From contig UYJD01000011.1 in NCBI GenBank assembly GCA_900618795.1, positions 1,026,880-1,090,879 of the forward strand: a DNA stretch of 64,000 bases. Reading direction: 5' to 3'. The stretch is from Cyanodermella asteris (lineage: Eukaryota > Ascomycota > Lecanoromycetes > Ostropales > Stictidaceae). Position 1 is the stretch's first letter, and each line of letters opens with the position of its first letter. Positions 33,510 through 45,102 of this stretch are shown here, piece after piece. The notes under the pieces were generated by a model. That model had not been told where the DNA came from and made no database searches. It was given only the letters and a program-made list of their open reading frames with translations. The position numbers and the translations under genes were made by a program.

Positions 33510-34089
33510 CGCGTCAGGCAATAATGGTACAGCTAGGAGGGTGTGTCGATGGCAAGGAAAGTTGGATTTTCATTTCACGGCTATCGAAATAACTTTGGGT
33601 TTCGCGCAACCTGACAATACCTGCGCAGTTCGACAGGTGCGATCGGTCCACCCGACTGGAAGCGGATTACGAAGCATCTTCGACCTGTGCTTTTTGGTCC
33701 TCAAAAAGCTTGGGCAAGTGGGACTGTCTACTCTTATCAATGCGCGCAGCGTGGGGGTGGTGGGGCTGTGGGCTGATATTGTCCACTTTCAACCTCCAAC
33801 CAGCACGAGTCACTGCCATTCTACGGCTCCAGCTGATCCAATAACGAAGGAGTCATTATCCCGGGCAGTTGTGATCTACCGGATGCCCATTGACCAGTGC
33901 CACAAATCATGCCTTGCTCAGAGGGGCGCGTTACATTTTGGCTTACACAAACGATGGGCGAGTGTGATACAATAACCGGGCAGTACCCACCATGATTCCT
34001 TGCGATTGCTCTCTCACGCTTGTCTTCTTCTTTCAGTCCGAAGCTGCCTTGCCGTTACGAGAAACCAAAGTAGCCTTCCATACTATCTC
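33510..34089. promoter_or_regulatory. Divergent intergenic region (lactonase / AKR)
   Basis: 580 bp between two starts on opposite strands; candidate shared promoter. No specific operator recognised. Confidence 0.4.
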
Positions 34090-35285
34090 ATGGCGCTCCC
34101 AACGCATTTCAAGCTCAACACCGGTGCTCAAATCCCAGCCGTTGGGCTCGGCACGTGGAAATCTGAGCCAGGCCAGGTCCGGGATGCAGTCTCGTACGCG
34201 CTGAAAGATGGCTACCGGCACATCGACGCAGCTTTGTGAGTACTGAACGCTCGGTCTGGTCGATGTATGCTAACCAATGCAGGATCTATCGTAAGCACCA
34301 AGCCTGTTGTTGATGCAGGGCCTATCTGACGTTGGAATGATAAAGGCAACGAAAACGAAGTCGGCCAGGGCATTAAGGATAGCGGCGTTCCTCGCGAAGA
34401 TATCTTCATCACCAGCAAACTCTGGAACACCGACCATCCGAATGCGAAGGAGGGTCTGCAAAAGACGCTCGATGCGCTTGGTGTGGACTATTTGGATCTC
34501 TACGTAAGCTCGACTTCTGCTGTCCAATTTCCAGAGATCGAACATGACTGACTTGGACAGCTTGTCCATTGGCCCGTCCGGCTAGTGCCGGTGAGTATCC
34601 TTCCCACTCCCGACACTCAGCTTACAGCGACTGATCTTCGGACAGAACGGCACGGATGAGTTTATCCCATCGAATCCGGACGGCACCCGCTCGGTCGACC
34701 GATTCTGGGACATGAGCGCGACCTGGCGACAAATGGAAGAGCTCTACGAGTCGGGCAAGGTCAAAGCCATTGGTCTAGCAAACTGGTCTATTCCGTACCT
34801 CCAAGACCTTGAAAAGACGTGGAAGGTTGTTCCGGCCGTAAACCAGGTGGAGCTGCATCCGTTCCTGCCGCAGCACGAGCTCAAGAAGTACTGCGAAGAC
34901 CGCGAAATCCTGCTTCAGGCATATTCACCGCTTGGATCGTCAGGTGAGGTTGTCCAGATGAGATTCGCCAGCTCGTTACTGACTGATGTATCTAGGCGCC
35001 CCTTTCCAGTCAGAGGAGGCGATCCTGAAGATTGCGCAGAAGAACAATGTGTCGGCTGCCACTGTCTTGATCAGCTACCATGTTAACAAGGGTGTGGTTG
35101 TGCTGCCAAAGTCGGTTACGCAGAGCCGTATCTCGGAGAACAGGAAGGTCATCCCACTTTCAAAGGAAGATCTGACTGTGCTGGACAACTTGGTTGCGGA
35201 TGGAAACACGAAGCGAGTCAACACTCCGGCATGGGGATGGGATCTCGGGTTCGACGACTGGTATGGTCCAGTCAAATCACGATAG
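34090..35285 (+). CDS. Aldo-keto reductase with 8-nt microexon (309 aa, six exons)
   Basis: NADPH-dependent carbonyl reductase, of the glycerol dehydrogenase / aldose (xylose) reductase type. Exons: 34090-34235, 34283-34290, 34346-34503, 34561-34590, 34646-34943 and 34996-35285; introns are 47-57 nt. Exon 2 is only GATCTATC, and both its flanking introns have normal GT and AG ends; without it the catalytic Tyr is lost. The complete tetrad is present: D46 (GYRHIDAA), Y51, K76 (ITSKLWN) and H107 (LVHWP). Cofactor-binding [15 protein letters not shown] lies near the C-terminus. Cytosolic. Neighbouring xylitol dehydrogenase, lactonase and Gfo/Idh genes suggest sugar or polyol metabolism (inference). 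The gene is intact. Confidence 0.95.
34283..34290 (+). other. 8-nt microexon of the aldo-keto reductase
   Basis: The eight bases lie between an AATGCAG acceptor and a GTAAGC donor. They complete the Leu codon begun in exon 1, then give Ile, Tyr51 and the first base of an Arg codon. Phase agrees on both sides. Confidence 0.85.
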
Positions 35286-35811
35286 AGGTACCGAGTTGCA
35301 TGGAACTGGAGAATACAATTGTGCTTCAGGCACATGTGCCATGTTCACGCTCGCCTCCCAATTCACTCAACTCCCATTCACTCAATTCCTTGGCACCAGC
35401 CCATCAAAGCCCAACCCTTTTTCCCAAAAGGTAAGCAAAATATGGCTTTCCCGTCGCCAGCGAGGCTCGAACCAACAACCTATTGACAGAAAGCCAAAAA
35501 GAGGATGTTTCCCCGGGCTGTGCCAATTATAGTGAATCGAGTACCGACTATCACCCTTTGAGCTAACTGAGCTTGATTTGACACCCGCTATGTTTCACAC
35601 GCTTTTGCGGCGGTTTGCGGCACGTCGAGAAGTCTATCCAAAGCTTCATAAGTACTTTAGAGTGATATTTTGGCTTGTTCGAGATCTATGCTGGCACAAT
35701 GCAGCGTGCACAACTCCACATGGCGCGCGGTCTTTTGCTTGCCAGCTCTTTTGAGAACACTCACATCTGACCCAAGCGCACCACGCAGAGCGCCAATCGG
35801 CATGGACGACC
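35286..35811. other. Convergent intergenic region, no gene
   Basis: 526 bp between the AKR and Gfo/Idh stops. Holds two imperfect copies of a CATTCACTCAA motif near 35359-35388 and a B-box-like GGTTCGAGCC on the minus strand near 35463-35472 that does not fold as a tRNA. Confidence 0.45.
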
Positions 35812-37062
35812 TCAATTGCTCTGACCCTGAATGCCCTCGAGAATAGGCATACCCTCGTCATCAAAGTAGACCGGCAAATTTGTCCGAAACGAATGTTGCA
35901 ACGCCGTCCCAATCTTCGCCGCCTCAAACGCATCCTCCGGATCACAAGTCAAAGCCTTCCCATCCAGCACCGCATCCGCAAACTCCGCCAAATCATTCAA
36001 GAACGACTTCCCGTACAGGACAAACGGATCTGGAGTTGTGCTCGTCCGCACACCATGCGCGTCTCGGATCTCGACGCCGTTCTGCGCAGCGTTTCCGGTC
36101 ACGATGGTGTGGGCTTTTGTCCCGTTGATGCGTGTGGTGCCTTCGTGGCCGTTCATCAGCGTGCGGCCCAGGTGCGTGGTGAGGATTTTGCCGTTTGAGA
36201 ATTCGACGATGCCCCAGCCGTTGTCACAGTCGCCGTACTGCGCCAGGTCGGGATAGACGGCTTGTTGGCCCATGGCAACGACTCGTGTTACTTGTTTCTT
36301 GGGATTCGAGAGACCGGACTTGACGTCGAGGAAGAAGCGGCCGATGTCGTAGTCGTGGACGCCCATGTCGAGGAAGATGCCACCAGACTGGCCGGAGAAT
36401 GTCACAAAGAAGCCTGGAGAAGCATCAACATGTTACCATATCATGCCTTGGAGGGGCCAAACCTGTTGGATCTTGTGCATCCAGGCACGTACTCTCTACA
36501 GCGTGAATCTCGCCGAGCGAACCGGTCTCCGCAAGCTTCTTAGCAGCGCGGTACGAGTCGTCATCTGGAAAATATCAAACAATGACTTCATCTGCAGAGA
36601 GACAACACTCACATCTTCGAACAAAAGGAATCAACAATTTCAGCTGCGGTCTGGCCGCAGCAGCAGCCAGGACCTCCTGCGTAGCGCCCAAATCGACAGA
36701 TATCGGCTTTTCACACATGACATGCTGAGGAATCTCAGCACTAATTTTTCCTGTCGGACCAAGCATGAACTCACCAGCCCCAACTCAAAACCTCGAATGA
36801 TCAGCGGTGCATGAGTTGCGGTTGCGGTGGAGATCAGGACCGCTTCGGCACCACTGTTCTTCATCAACTCATCGGGGTCCGCGAAGAACTTCACGCTTGG
36901 TGGCAGGTTTTCTGCAGCCCATTTGTCGGTCCCAGGCTTGGTGTCGCAGACGGCGACAAGTTCGATGCGAGGTTGTTGGAATGCTAGGATACGAGCTCGA
37001 ATCGCTCCAAGACGACCGAGGCCGATGAGCGAGATTTTCAGACGGCGAGGCGGAGCTGACAT
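35812..37062 (-). CDS. Gfo/Idh/MocA NAD(P)-dependent oxidoreductase (367 aa, four exons)
   Basis: Oxidises a polyol or sugar hydroxyl; closest in feel to fungal inositol 2-dehydrogenase-like proteins. Exons: 36775-37062, 36613-36724, 36463-36564 and 35812-36413; introns are 48-50 nt with consistent phases. The Rossmann motif is ISLIGLGRLGAIRARIL with the acidic end LVAVCD. The catalytic Lys is K102 in CEKPIS. The substrate motif is GGIFLDMGVHDYDIGRFFL. The third junction restores AQDPT-GFFVTFS, typical of the family; an earlier possible donor there would leave a 30-nt intron and was rejected. No signal peptide. It converges with the AKR gene and closes a run of sugar-type redox genes. Substrate (inositol, xylose, dihydrodiol) cannot be fixed from sequence. 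Confidence 0.93.
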
Positions 37063-38390
37063 CTTGGCTGGATTGAGGCGGTTGTGGTTTTGTACAGGGA
37101 TGCGGAGCCAAAAACCAAAAGCTGCGATTCAGTACTGCAGTCTACTGAGGTATGTCGGCGCCTTCAGCAGCGTTCATGTAGGAGAACTGATCTTTGACGT
37201 CGGCATACCTTCCGGTGGAAAAAATGAACGCACATCAGTAGCACCCCACGACACACTGCTCCGTCGTTGAGTGTTCACGAGCCATCTTGAGGGGTGTGTG
37301 GAGCATGGAAGGTATCCGACATCGATGCCGAGTTTGATGAACTGGGAATCGCTATGTCGATCCCCGATACGACCGACATGCGGTAACTATGCACCGGCCA
37401 GTGGACATGATTCGAGGTAAGGCCAGGGCGAAAGTCTCAGAGGCTTTATTGTACTTACAGGGAACAAGCCATTGCGCGAAGCCTCCTGTCGAGATATACA
37501 CGGAGACTTGTGGTAAACTCAAGCTTGTGCGTCGCAACTACGGCTCAGCGTCTTCATCATACAAGTAAGAGATTCATCCGAATGTTCCATGCTGCTCGCA
37601 TTATTGTTGGCCGCCCAGTCCAGCATGCCAGGATGCTGTTCGAAAGCGTTCAAGCTTCTGCACTTGTCATGTATATGTTATGCACAAACTCTGCCAGTCA
37701 CCTGTGAACAGCAATACCAATTGCCGACTAAACGTGCAAAGTACCCGCGGCCAATAAATGCACCGCATCGTGGTTTATGCGTCGTGATTGACACCGACAG
37801 ACTGGGTCTCAGCTGATTCGGTCAACTTATGGGGCGGGCGCTTGACGCAGGCGAACACATATAATTAGGCAAGCTGTCCAGGCTACTCATTCTCATCTCT
37901 CCTTCGATATACGACTTTGTGGCACTTCAGCCATCCTCTTGTCGGTGAGGTATGGCGGAACATGTTGGTCGGATGGACACTGTACAGCATATTAATGCTG
38001 GCTGGGGCTTGAAGTGAACCCGGAATATCGGTCCAGCGATCTAATGCCACCCTATTACTGATCACCGTTACCGCATTTCACGCTCGTTGTTCTCCTTCCT
38101 CTCCATATCTCATGTCTAACGTCATCTGAGCTCTCTCCCGAGCATTGTTATCATCCACTCATGTTATGCTCCCTCCCATCGGATCACCTCAGAAGATTAC
38201 GTCGGTGTGACTGTGCCGTTGTTAGCCTCGGCATAGTCCCGGTCGCAATCGTTGTCCGAGGAAGCGGAACACAACTCTCATCGCAATCGTCGGTCATGGC
38301 TTTCAAGCATATGTATCTCTAATTCCCCTAGATCTCGATCAGTCAACCTGAACCGACGACTCAAGCGACGACACTAGTATGTAGCGAATC
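37063..38390. other. Long intergenic region, nothing recognisable
   Basis: About 1.3 kb between two divergent genes, Gfo/Idh (minus) and the methyltransferase (plus). No supported gene; likely long promoters. Confidence 0.45.
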
Positions 38391-40220
38391 ATGTCGACGG
38401 ATGTCATGTCCACGCACCAGCCGGGGTCGGAGATCGTGAGCAGGAGTCAAGAACATGACCAACGCGCCGAAGTCGACAGCACGACTATGAGCACGGCAGC
38501 CACGAAACAACATATACGACCTCAGGAAGACCATCTTTCGATTCAGACTCCTGTCCATCCCGTCCACCTCGAAACGCCATCTGTACATATAGACAATTCA
38601 ACACAATCAGAATCGCAACCAGGTCAATTCGCCACGGAATGGCGGGTCCAACTCGGACTTGTGGATAATGTTCCTTGCCGCACACGACAACAATCCCAAG
38701 ACAATCTGTCCCACTCGTTAGCCGTGTCTTCCGGAGCACACGTGGAGCAACAACCTGACCAGCAGCAGCAGATTGTGGGGGATTCTGCCGACTTTCGTCA
38801 CGAAATTGATTCCACCCTTGTCAACGGACAACGTTTAGCAGGTGGTCCAGCCGTCTTTGAAAGCTTTGCGCCTGCACCATCCGACGACACTATCGCCATG
38901 GAATTGACTCCAGAAGCTGCGTCTTTATCACCAAGCTCGGGCGTCCCTCGGCCGGCCACACCACTGATGGAAGCGGAGCCCGTCACGGCAACAACCACAA
39001 CCACCGTAGAAGAACCAATCACCACTCCCGTCGCTGCCGGCGAGACGATCTCGACCTCCAACCTCCCACTTCCATCTCTCGAGGAAATCGCCGCCCACGC
39101 AGCGCCGGTTGCTCCAGCATCCGCATCCGCCGCCGCGGCGCACCTGCACCAGCCCGCCTTCCTCCCGGACGCCGGCGAGCCAGCCCTCGGCGTCCTCCCA
39201 GACATCCTCCCAACGGCCCCAGCCCAAGAACCATTCGACGAAGGCACCTTCTCCGACACGGACAACGCCCTCGGCGGTATGTCGTACGTATCCTCCCTAA
39301 CCAGCGTGACTGACAGCATCTACGAAGCCATCGAGGAGCACGGCCGAACCTACCACAGCTACAAGGCCGGAAAGTACGTCCTGCCCAACGACGTGCCCGA
39401 GCAGGAACGGCTCGACATCCAACACACCATGTTCATGCTGTGCAACGACGGGAAACTTTTCCTCGCACCGTTGGAACCGCACCGCGTGAATCGCGTGCTC
39501 GACATTGCCACCGGAACGGGGATCTGGGCGATTGATTTCGCAGACGATTTCCCCCTCGCAGAAGTCATTGGGTCTGATTTGAGTCCGATTCAGCCACGTT
39601 GGTGTCCGCCGAATTGTCATTTCGAGGTTGATGATGCGGAGGACGACTGGGTCTGGAACCAGCCTTTTAGTTATATTCATGGGCGCGCGCTGGTGACTTG
39701 TTTTGCGGACCCGAAGGACGTGATTCGGAAAGCGTTTGAAGCACTCGAACCCGGCGGATGGCTGGAACTGCAAGACGTGACGTTCCCCTTCGACTACGAG
39801 GACCCGTCACTCCCACCAGTGGAAGAGGGCCGAATGGACCGTCCGTACGAGAACCCGTTACAGCGTTGGGAGCAGCTTACGTTCGAGGCTAGTATCCGGG
39901 GAGGTCGACGGTGGGATAATACGCGCAAGTATAAGCGAATGTACGAGGAAGTGGGCTTCGTTGATGTTACGGAGGTGAGGCAGAAAATGCCGCTGGGCGT
40001 TTGGGATAGTTTGAGCGAAAAGGAGAAGAAGATTGGGGCGTTACATGGGCCTAGTATTCATGCTGGGTTGGAGGGTATGTCACGGAGGAATTTGCAGCGG
40101 TTGGGTCTTCCGCAGGAGGAGATTGTTAAGCATTTGGAGGAAGCCCGTACGGTCATGTCTAGTAACAATGTTGGTGCACATAACTGGTTCTATACTGTGT
40201 ATGGCAGAAGGCCTGAATGA
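38391..40220 (+). CDS. LaeA-like SAM-dependent methyltransferase (609 aa)
   Basis: Class I methyltransferase of the LaeA/TAM-domain type common in fungi. Single exon. Residues 1-300 are low-complexity and Thr/Ala/Pro/Gln-rich, with a QPDQQQQ run, and are probably disordered. The catalytic half begins with YEAIEEHGRTYHSYKAGKYVLPNDVPEQERLD, the usual entry of this family. SAM motif I is VLDIATGTGIWAIDFAD (about 369-385), followed by VIGSDLSPIQPRWCPPN, the FSYIHGRAL region and a LEPGGWLELQD motif. The end NWFYTVYGRRPE is also typical. Possible roles are velvet-type regulation or small-molecule methylation; the N-terminal extension is unusually long for the family. There is no secondary-metabolism core gene in the window. 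It converges with the large MFS gene. Confidence 0.9.
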   Translation: MSTDVMSTHQPGSEIVSRSQEHDQRAEVDSTTMSTAATKQHIRPQEDHLSIQTPVHPVHLETPSVHIDNSTQSESQPGQFATEWRVQLGLVDNVPCRTRQQSQDNLSHSLAVSSGAHVEQQPDQQQQIVGDSADFRHEIDSTLVNGQRLAGGPAVFESFAPAPSDDTIAMELTPEAASLSPSSGVPRPATPLMEAEPVTATTTTTVEEPITTPVAAGETISTSNLPLPSLEEIAAHAAPVAPASASAAAAHLHQPAFLPDAGEPALGVLPDILPTAPAQEPFDEGTFSDTDNALGGMSYVSSLTSVTDSIYEAIEEHGRTYHSYKAGKYVLPNDVPEQERLDIQHTMFMLCNDGKLFLAPLEPHRVNRVLDIATGTGIWAIDFADDFPLAEVIGSDLSPIQPRWCPPNCHFEVDDAEDDWVWNQPFSYIHGRALVTCFADPKDVIRKAFEALEPGGWLELQDVTFPFDYEDPSLPPVEEGRMDRPYENPLQRWEQLTFEASIRGGRRWDNTRKYKRMYEEVGFVDVTEVRQKMPLGVWDSLSEKEKKIGALHGPSIHAGLEGMSRRNLQRLGLPQEEIVKHLEEARTVMSSNNVGAHNWFYTVYGRRPE

Positions 40221-40507
40221 GCAGGCTGTAGTGTTTTTACGACTTGATACCCCAGATTTTAGCTGCAGACAGAAGGCTCGAAGACGTGTTGAAGGACGTA
40301 ATCGTCATTACGCCGCATGCGAAGAATGTGAATTATGAAGCTAGAAGCTCATCTCATCTTTTGTTTGAACGTGCTCATGGACATTTAGGAAAGACGTTAT
40401 GACAAAATAGAACTATCCTACAATCATCGACGTGTCCTGCCTCAAAAGAACGGACCCGAAATGACAGTCCACGGCCGGTTACTGAATTTACTACTTGTCC
40501 TGCCAGC

Positions 40508-43500
40508 TCAGTCTCCAGCACGATTGGCACCACGGTGCAGTCTCTCACTCTTCATACCAAAAATCGGCGGTACATCAAACACCTTGTTGCGCAATCTAAT
40601 CTCCGTCCAACGAGACATCTGTCCCATTTCAAGCAAGCTCAAACGTCTTGTGGTGCCACTCGGATGTCCAATGATCACCGGTTTCCACTCATCTTCCGGT
40701 CTCGCAAGATCAGAGGTTCCATAGCGTTGCGTAGGCACAATTTGTACAACGCGGATTCGTGTTACGGCAGCGACCATAAGCAGCGAGAGCCCGAACAGGA
40801 CGCCGCAGACGATGCCAGTGGCTTTTTGTGCACCGACGGCTTTGGTGAGAACACCTCCGACACCAGTTGCTCCTGCTGCGATGAGGAAGGCGATTCCTTG
40901 GACCAGCATGAAGGCGGTGGTGATGCGCGGAAAGGACGAGAAGTTGGTGCGCTTCTGTTTGATGCTGTCGGGGAGGTTTTCACGGGTTCGTCCCGTCATG
41001 CCTGGCTGCAGGTCTGATGTGTCAAATGTCTCCATAATGAGGCCAAAGCACTCGCAAAGAGCCAGGTTCGACAGGAATCCGATGAAAATGGCCCAGATGA
41101 TCGGCAAACACAATGGAGTTGGCGGGCCAGCTGAGGACAATGTGTACGCCATTGCGAATAGTGGCAGCGCGATCATGAAGGTAGCGCGGCGGACAAGATG
41201 GCTCGTCCAGGTGAAGCGCTTCTCAAACGTCATGCTGTCAGTTCGGGGTGGCGCGCGGCGGGCTCGCGAGAAGACTGATGCTTTCTGGAATGGCACCGCC
41301 AGTAAGGCACCAAGTGGAAGAGCCAGGACGCAGGCTCCGACAGAAACTGGGCGCAACTGGTAGTAGACCGAGGTCAAGTTACCGAGAACGATGATGATCA
41401 TCACAACCTGGGCATACACCCACGCCTGATACCACAGCAGCATGAAGAATCCAGGCTGGATGAACATTTTCACGCCGAGCAGCTAGCCGGCGAGAACTTC
41501 ATTGTACCAGTGCTTGGGTCCAGTCTGGAAGAGGTGCATCATGTATTCGCCTTTGGCAACACGGCGGAACAGGTCTGTGCCTGCGCGGATTTCGGCGACT
41601 GAGCGACGATACGGAGAGCGACGGGTCTCAGGGGTCGCAATGTTGAGGATCAAGACCACTCCGCAGCAAATGATGCTCAGGTAGAAGCCCCAGGTCACCG
41701 GCGCTTCATTCGTGATGATTGCCGCTCCGAGAAAAAATCCAATGCCGATGGACCCAATTGCACACCACGTCCAGACACTCAACCACATTCCCATTCCTCC
41801 GCCATGACGACGCACGTCGTTTTCATCGACGACTTCGCCATGAGGGTGACTGCTTTGGAGTGAAGCACCGAAGAGGTCAAGCAACGTTGGTATAAGGCTG
41901 ATCTCGACAAAACCAGCGGCAATGCCGGCAAGACCACGTGGGATGAGGAGCATGAGTCGGTACTTGAAGGTGGTGGGATCTCGCTGTTCCTCAGTGGCGA
42001 GAGCTTGGGGAAACAGCAGAGGCATCAAGACTGCGAGTCCGCCGAGAGTGTATGGCTTTCGCCCATGTAAGATTGGCAGAGGGTAGAAAAGCAGGAGGGG
42101 AATTGCCATGCCTGCGAAGAAGACAACATTGCCCAAGATCGTGTTGTGTGACTGATCCGCAATCGCATACTGAATGGCTGGAACCTCGCCTGCATAGATC
42201 CCGATAATCAAACCAATGAGCGCGGTGTTGATGCAAGTCACCGTTGCAGTAAAGCGCTTCCGTGCCTCTGGCCAGTCGCGGGATACGGGGGCACGCTTGT
42301 GCGATCGACCAAGGCCAACATTTGTTGCTGCTTCTACATCGACTTGTTGTTTTTTCTTGAGATTCACCGAGCCTGCTTGCGTGTGAGGCCGACTGAGAGG
42401 CTGCGGATCGTAGTCGTCTCCGTTGTTGAAGTCAAAGCCTTGAGGCTGACCAGAATCCGCAGGGGCAGTGGTGAAACGCTCGAGCGGCTTCTCCGCGGTG
42501 ATATCCTGGAGTATTATCAGCACTTGTCGAATCACTCTCCAGACTTGTGATAGAAACAGCTTACGCCTTCGACGGGTAGATCGCTTGGCTTGACACGAGA
42601 GCTCGTGCGAGGAGAGATCTGTGGCGGCGAAGCATCTGTTCCCGGATCATCCACAATCGTTGCGATCGACTTCTGTCTTGGTGACATCGACCTGGTCGTA
42701 GGAGAGCTTTTGAGCATCTGTAGAGCAGGGATGACGGGGCTGGAAGTCGCAGGAGGCGGCTGCACGGGATCAGGGTCAGGTTCCTTGATCTCCTCGGCGA
42801 GCTGCAATGCCTCGTCCATCAGCTTCTCCAACTCGGTGATCTTGCGGTCCAGAGCGACTTGGCTTTCTCTGTGCTGCGCGATGAAGGCTTCGTCATCGGT
42901 GTCACTTACATATTCCGTCGGGGCTCGCGTGACTGTTTTCTCGGGAGGCGGCTGTTCATCCGTTGTGGTTGCTTTGGGGAATGAGTCGTCCGCAAATGGA
43001 TCTTCCGATTTCGCTCCCACTGGCTGTTGATCGGAAGGCTGTTCGCCAAACTCGTCTCCTGCCGGGGTCTCAGCAACAGGGGTCTTGTACGGTGGCGCTT
43101 CTGGCTCAGGTTCTTCAGCTGGGGCTTCTTCAGGCACGGTCGCAATGCCAGGTGGCTCAGGCGGTCTGTCCTCTTTGGCTGTCTCAGGCGGTGAATTGTT
43201 GGCCTTTGTAACTCAATCAGTACCTTTTCTTCTCAAGTTTCCCGAATCAGTCAAAATACGCACGCTTGGTCGCCGAGAAGCAGCTTTTGACAGGCGTGAG
43301 ACTCGCCGGCTGGCTGGAGGATCAGCTACCTTGGTGGGCACGCGAGACGGAGGCCTCGTGCTTGGACGACGTGATGTTGTCTGAGATGCCGGCGGTACAG
43401 TGGCAAGGACGTTGTCAGGTTCATCATCCTTGTAGGTGCATGGCATCGTCTCCCGACGGGAACCAGGAGACACGCTTGCAGGCTTCTCGGCCTGCTCATC

Positions 43501-43554
43501 ATCCTTGTAGGTGCCCGGAATGGTCTGTCGACGGGAGGCCGGCGCGGAAGCCAT
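40508..43554 (-). pseudogene. Large MFS-type membrane protein with 310-aa N-terminal extension and one in-frame TAG
   Basis: Three exons: 43264-43554, 42565-43203 and 40508-42505; introns of 60 and 59 nt, both phase 0; 976 codons including stops. Residues 1-310 are disordered: Arg/Ser/Pro-rich at first with a repeated YKDDE motif, then Pro/Glu-rich, with a short coiled coil ESQVALDRKITELEKLMDEA. An MFS-like 12-TM core follows, with GLIIGIYAGEVPAIQYAIAD, LPILHGRKPYTLGGLAVL and DVRRHGGGMGMWLSVWTW. An in-frame TAG at 41483-41485 (codon 651) lies between the two six-helix halves, and the same frame continues with MFIQPGFFMLLWYQAWVYA through the second half. This is a known fungal membrane family of unknown substrate. 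The stop could be genuine decay, a base error, or read-through; everything else is intact. Confidence 0.85.
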
Positions 43555-44784
43555 CTCTCGAGATGAGGAGTAAGATACAAGGAAAGAGGCCGGTTTAGGC
43601 AATAAGGATGGTTAGAAGATAGGCTTGGAGAATTGCCACCGGCAACACAGCAAGTGATCAGGGAATGGGTTCCAAGATGGTAGGAATTGGGCGCACTGAG
43701 CGAGAGTACTGAGCTCGCGTGTACATGGAGGCGCGATCAGGCGAGTTCGAGAAAGAGCTTGCGTACATTGCGCTGTATCGAGGGAAACAACGAGTGGCAC
43801 GTTGCAGCTGCATACTGAGGCCTTCGATGGCACCCCGACCTAGACGACATTACACGAGATGTCGACCGAGGACGATGACAGTCGACAATACATCTTAGAC
43901 CATTCTCAGATGTCATGGAATAGTATGGGAGGTGACGCAGTGTCCTTGGGACGCTGAGACGTTGTGGAGGCGTCGTGAGACCGTGTGTTGCTGAGATTTG
44001 GTGGAGTGATGTACTGATAATTGAGCTGACTAATCACTCACTTGAGCAGCCAGTCGAGGCGCTTTCTGCCATACATGCCTCCTGTGATGTCGATTGTCCA
44101 GCTATGTCCAGGCCATACGCAGTCGATCTGTTTGAGTCTTACCAGACTTGAATTTATTGGTGATGGACGTTGCTCGCATTGAATTGATTTGCTTAATGAA
44201 ATGGATTTCAACGCACTGGCTACGCGTGACTACATACTTGTCCTGAAAGCTTACTCCACCCTCTTCGCCTGTATTAAACTGTCGCAGGTTGTTACTGACC
44301 TTGAAGACCCACCTCTGTTCAGTACCGTTTTTCAACCCATCGGCAAAAGTCGTCCTGCACGTGCTTTTCTGGCATTCTTGAGCGCTATACCTGCGGGTTC
44401 ATGAATAGGTTTCAATAGAAACATGCAGTGAAATGCTCATATCAATAGTGTTCTAGGTATGTTCAAGAGTGTCAACGGACCTACTGAAGCACGTGGGCTA
44501 TCAAGCATTTTCGTCAAGACTTTTATCGGCCCGCCTTGCCGGTTTGGCGGTCTACAGTATACCGAGAATTCTAAGGTGATGGCAGCACTGCACTGCTTCA
44601 ACCGTTGCGAGAAGCACCCTACGCCAGAACGCCATCCTATCTCTGCGAATAAAATTGGCATGATGTGATTGTGCAGATTAAAAGCTCACAGCCCGTTTGG
44701 AAGATGCCGGCGGCTGTTATCTGAAAGAGAAAGGTCTACGAACGAATCAACAAGGGTGCCAAGGCGATGAGCTGTGTTGGCATT

Positions 44785-44852
44785 TCGGCAAAAGACTTCA
44801 GACCCCTGCGAAGTCAAATAAAAGACTGCGGGCCCGCAAAAGACTTCGGACC
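44785..44852 (+). repeat. MITE left terminal inverted repeat
   Basis: Sixty-eight bases matching the reverse complement of the right end with about eight mismatches; target duplication TTGGCATT directly to its left. Confidence 0.9.
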
Positions 44853-45102
44853 TCTCGCCGCGGTTAGTCAGCCGAGCGCAGCGAGCGTTAGCGAGTGATT
44901 AGGGGGATCAGGTGGTTAGTATTCGTTGATAAGGTTAGGGTTATTTGGAGTGTCTTTAGCGCGAAGCGCCTTGGTTAGGAGGTTAGTGGTGTCACTTGGT
45001 ACTACTTGAATTAGTTGACTTAATAGTTGACTCTTAGCTGGGACCTTTAGGTGGCTAATAGGTGGGTATTAGCTGACCTCCAGGTGCTCCTCGCGGGCTT
45101 GG

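Noticed and set aside
35440-35600. Possible tRNA on the minus strand (GGTTCGAGCC B-box-like motif and an AGCTCAGTTAGCTC stretch)
   Set aside because: The T stem does not pair (GTTGG against CTCGC), no complementary 7-base acceptor was found upstream, and the D-arm half lacks its partner. Treated as chance or at most a worn fragment.
36433-36469. Earlier donor (GTACGT) in exon 3 of the Gfo/Idh gene
   Set aside because: It would leave a 30-nt intron and remove residues conserved in the family; the donor at 36462 fits length, phase and homology.
38798-39319. 173-codon minus-strand frame
   Set aside because: Antisense of the Ala/Pro/Thr-rich N-terminal part of the methyltransferase; a composition effect.
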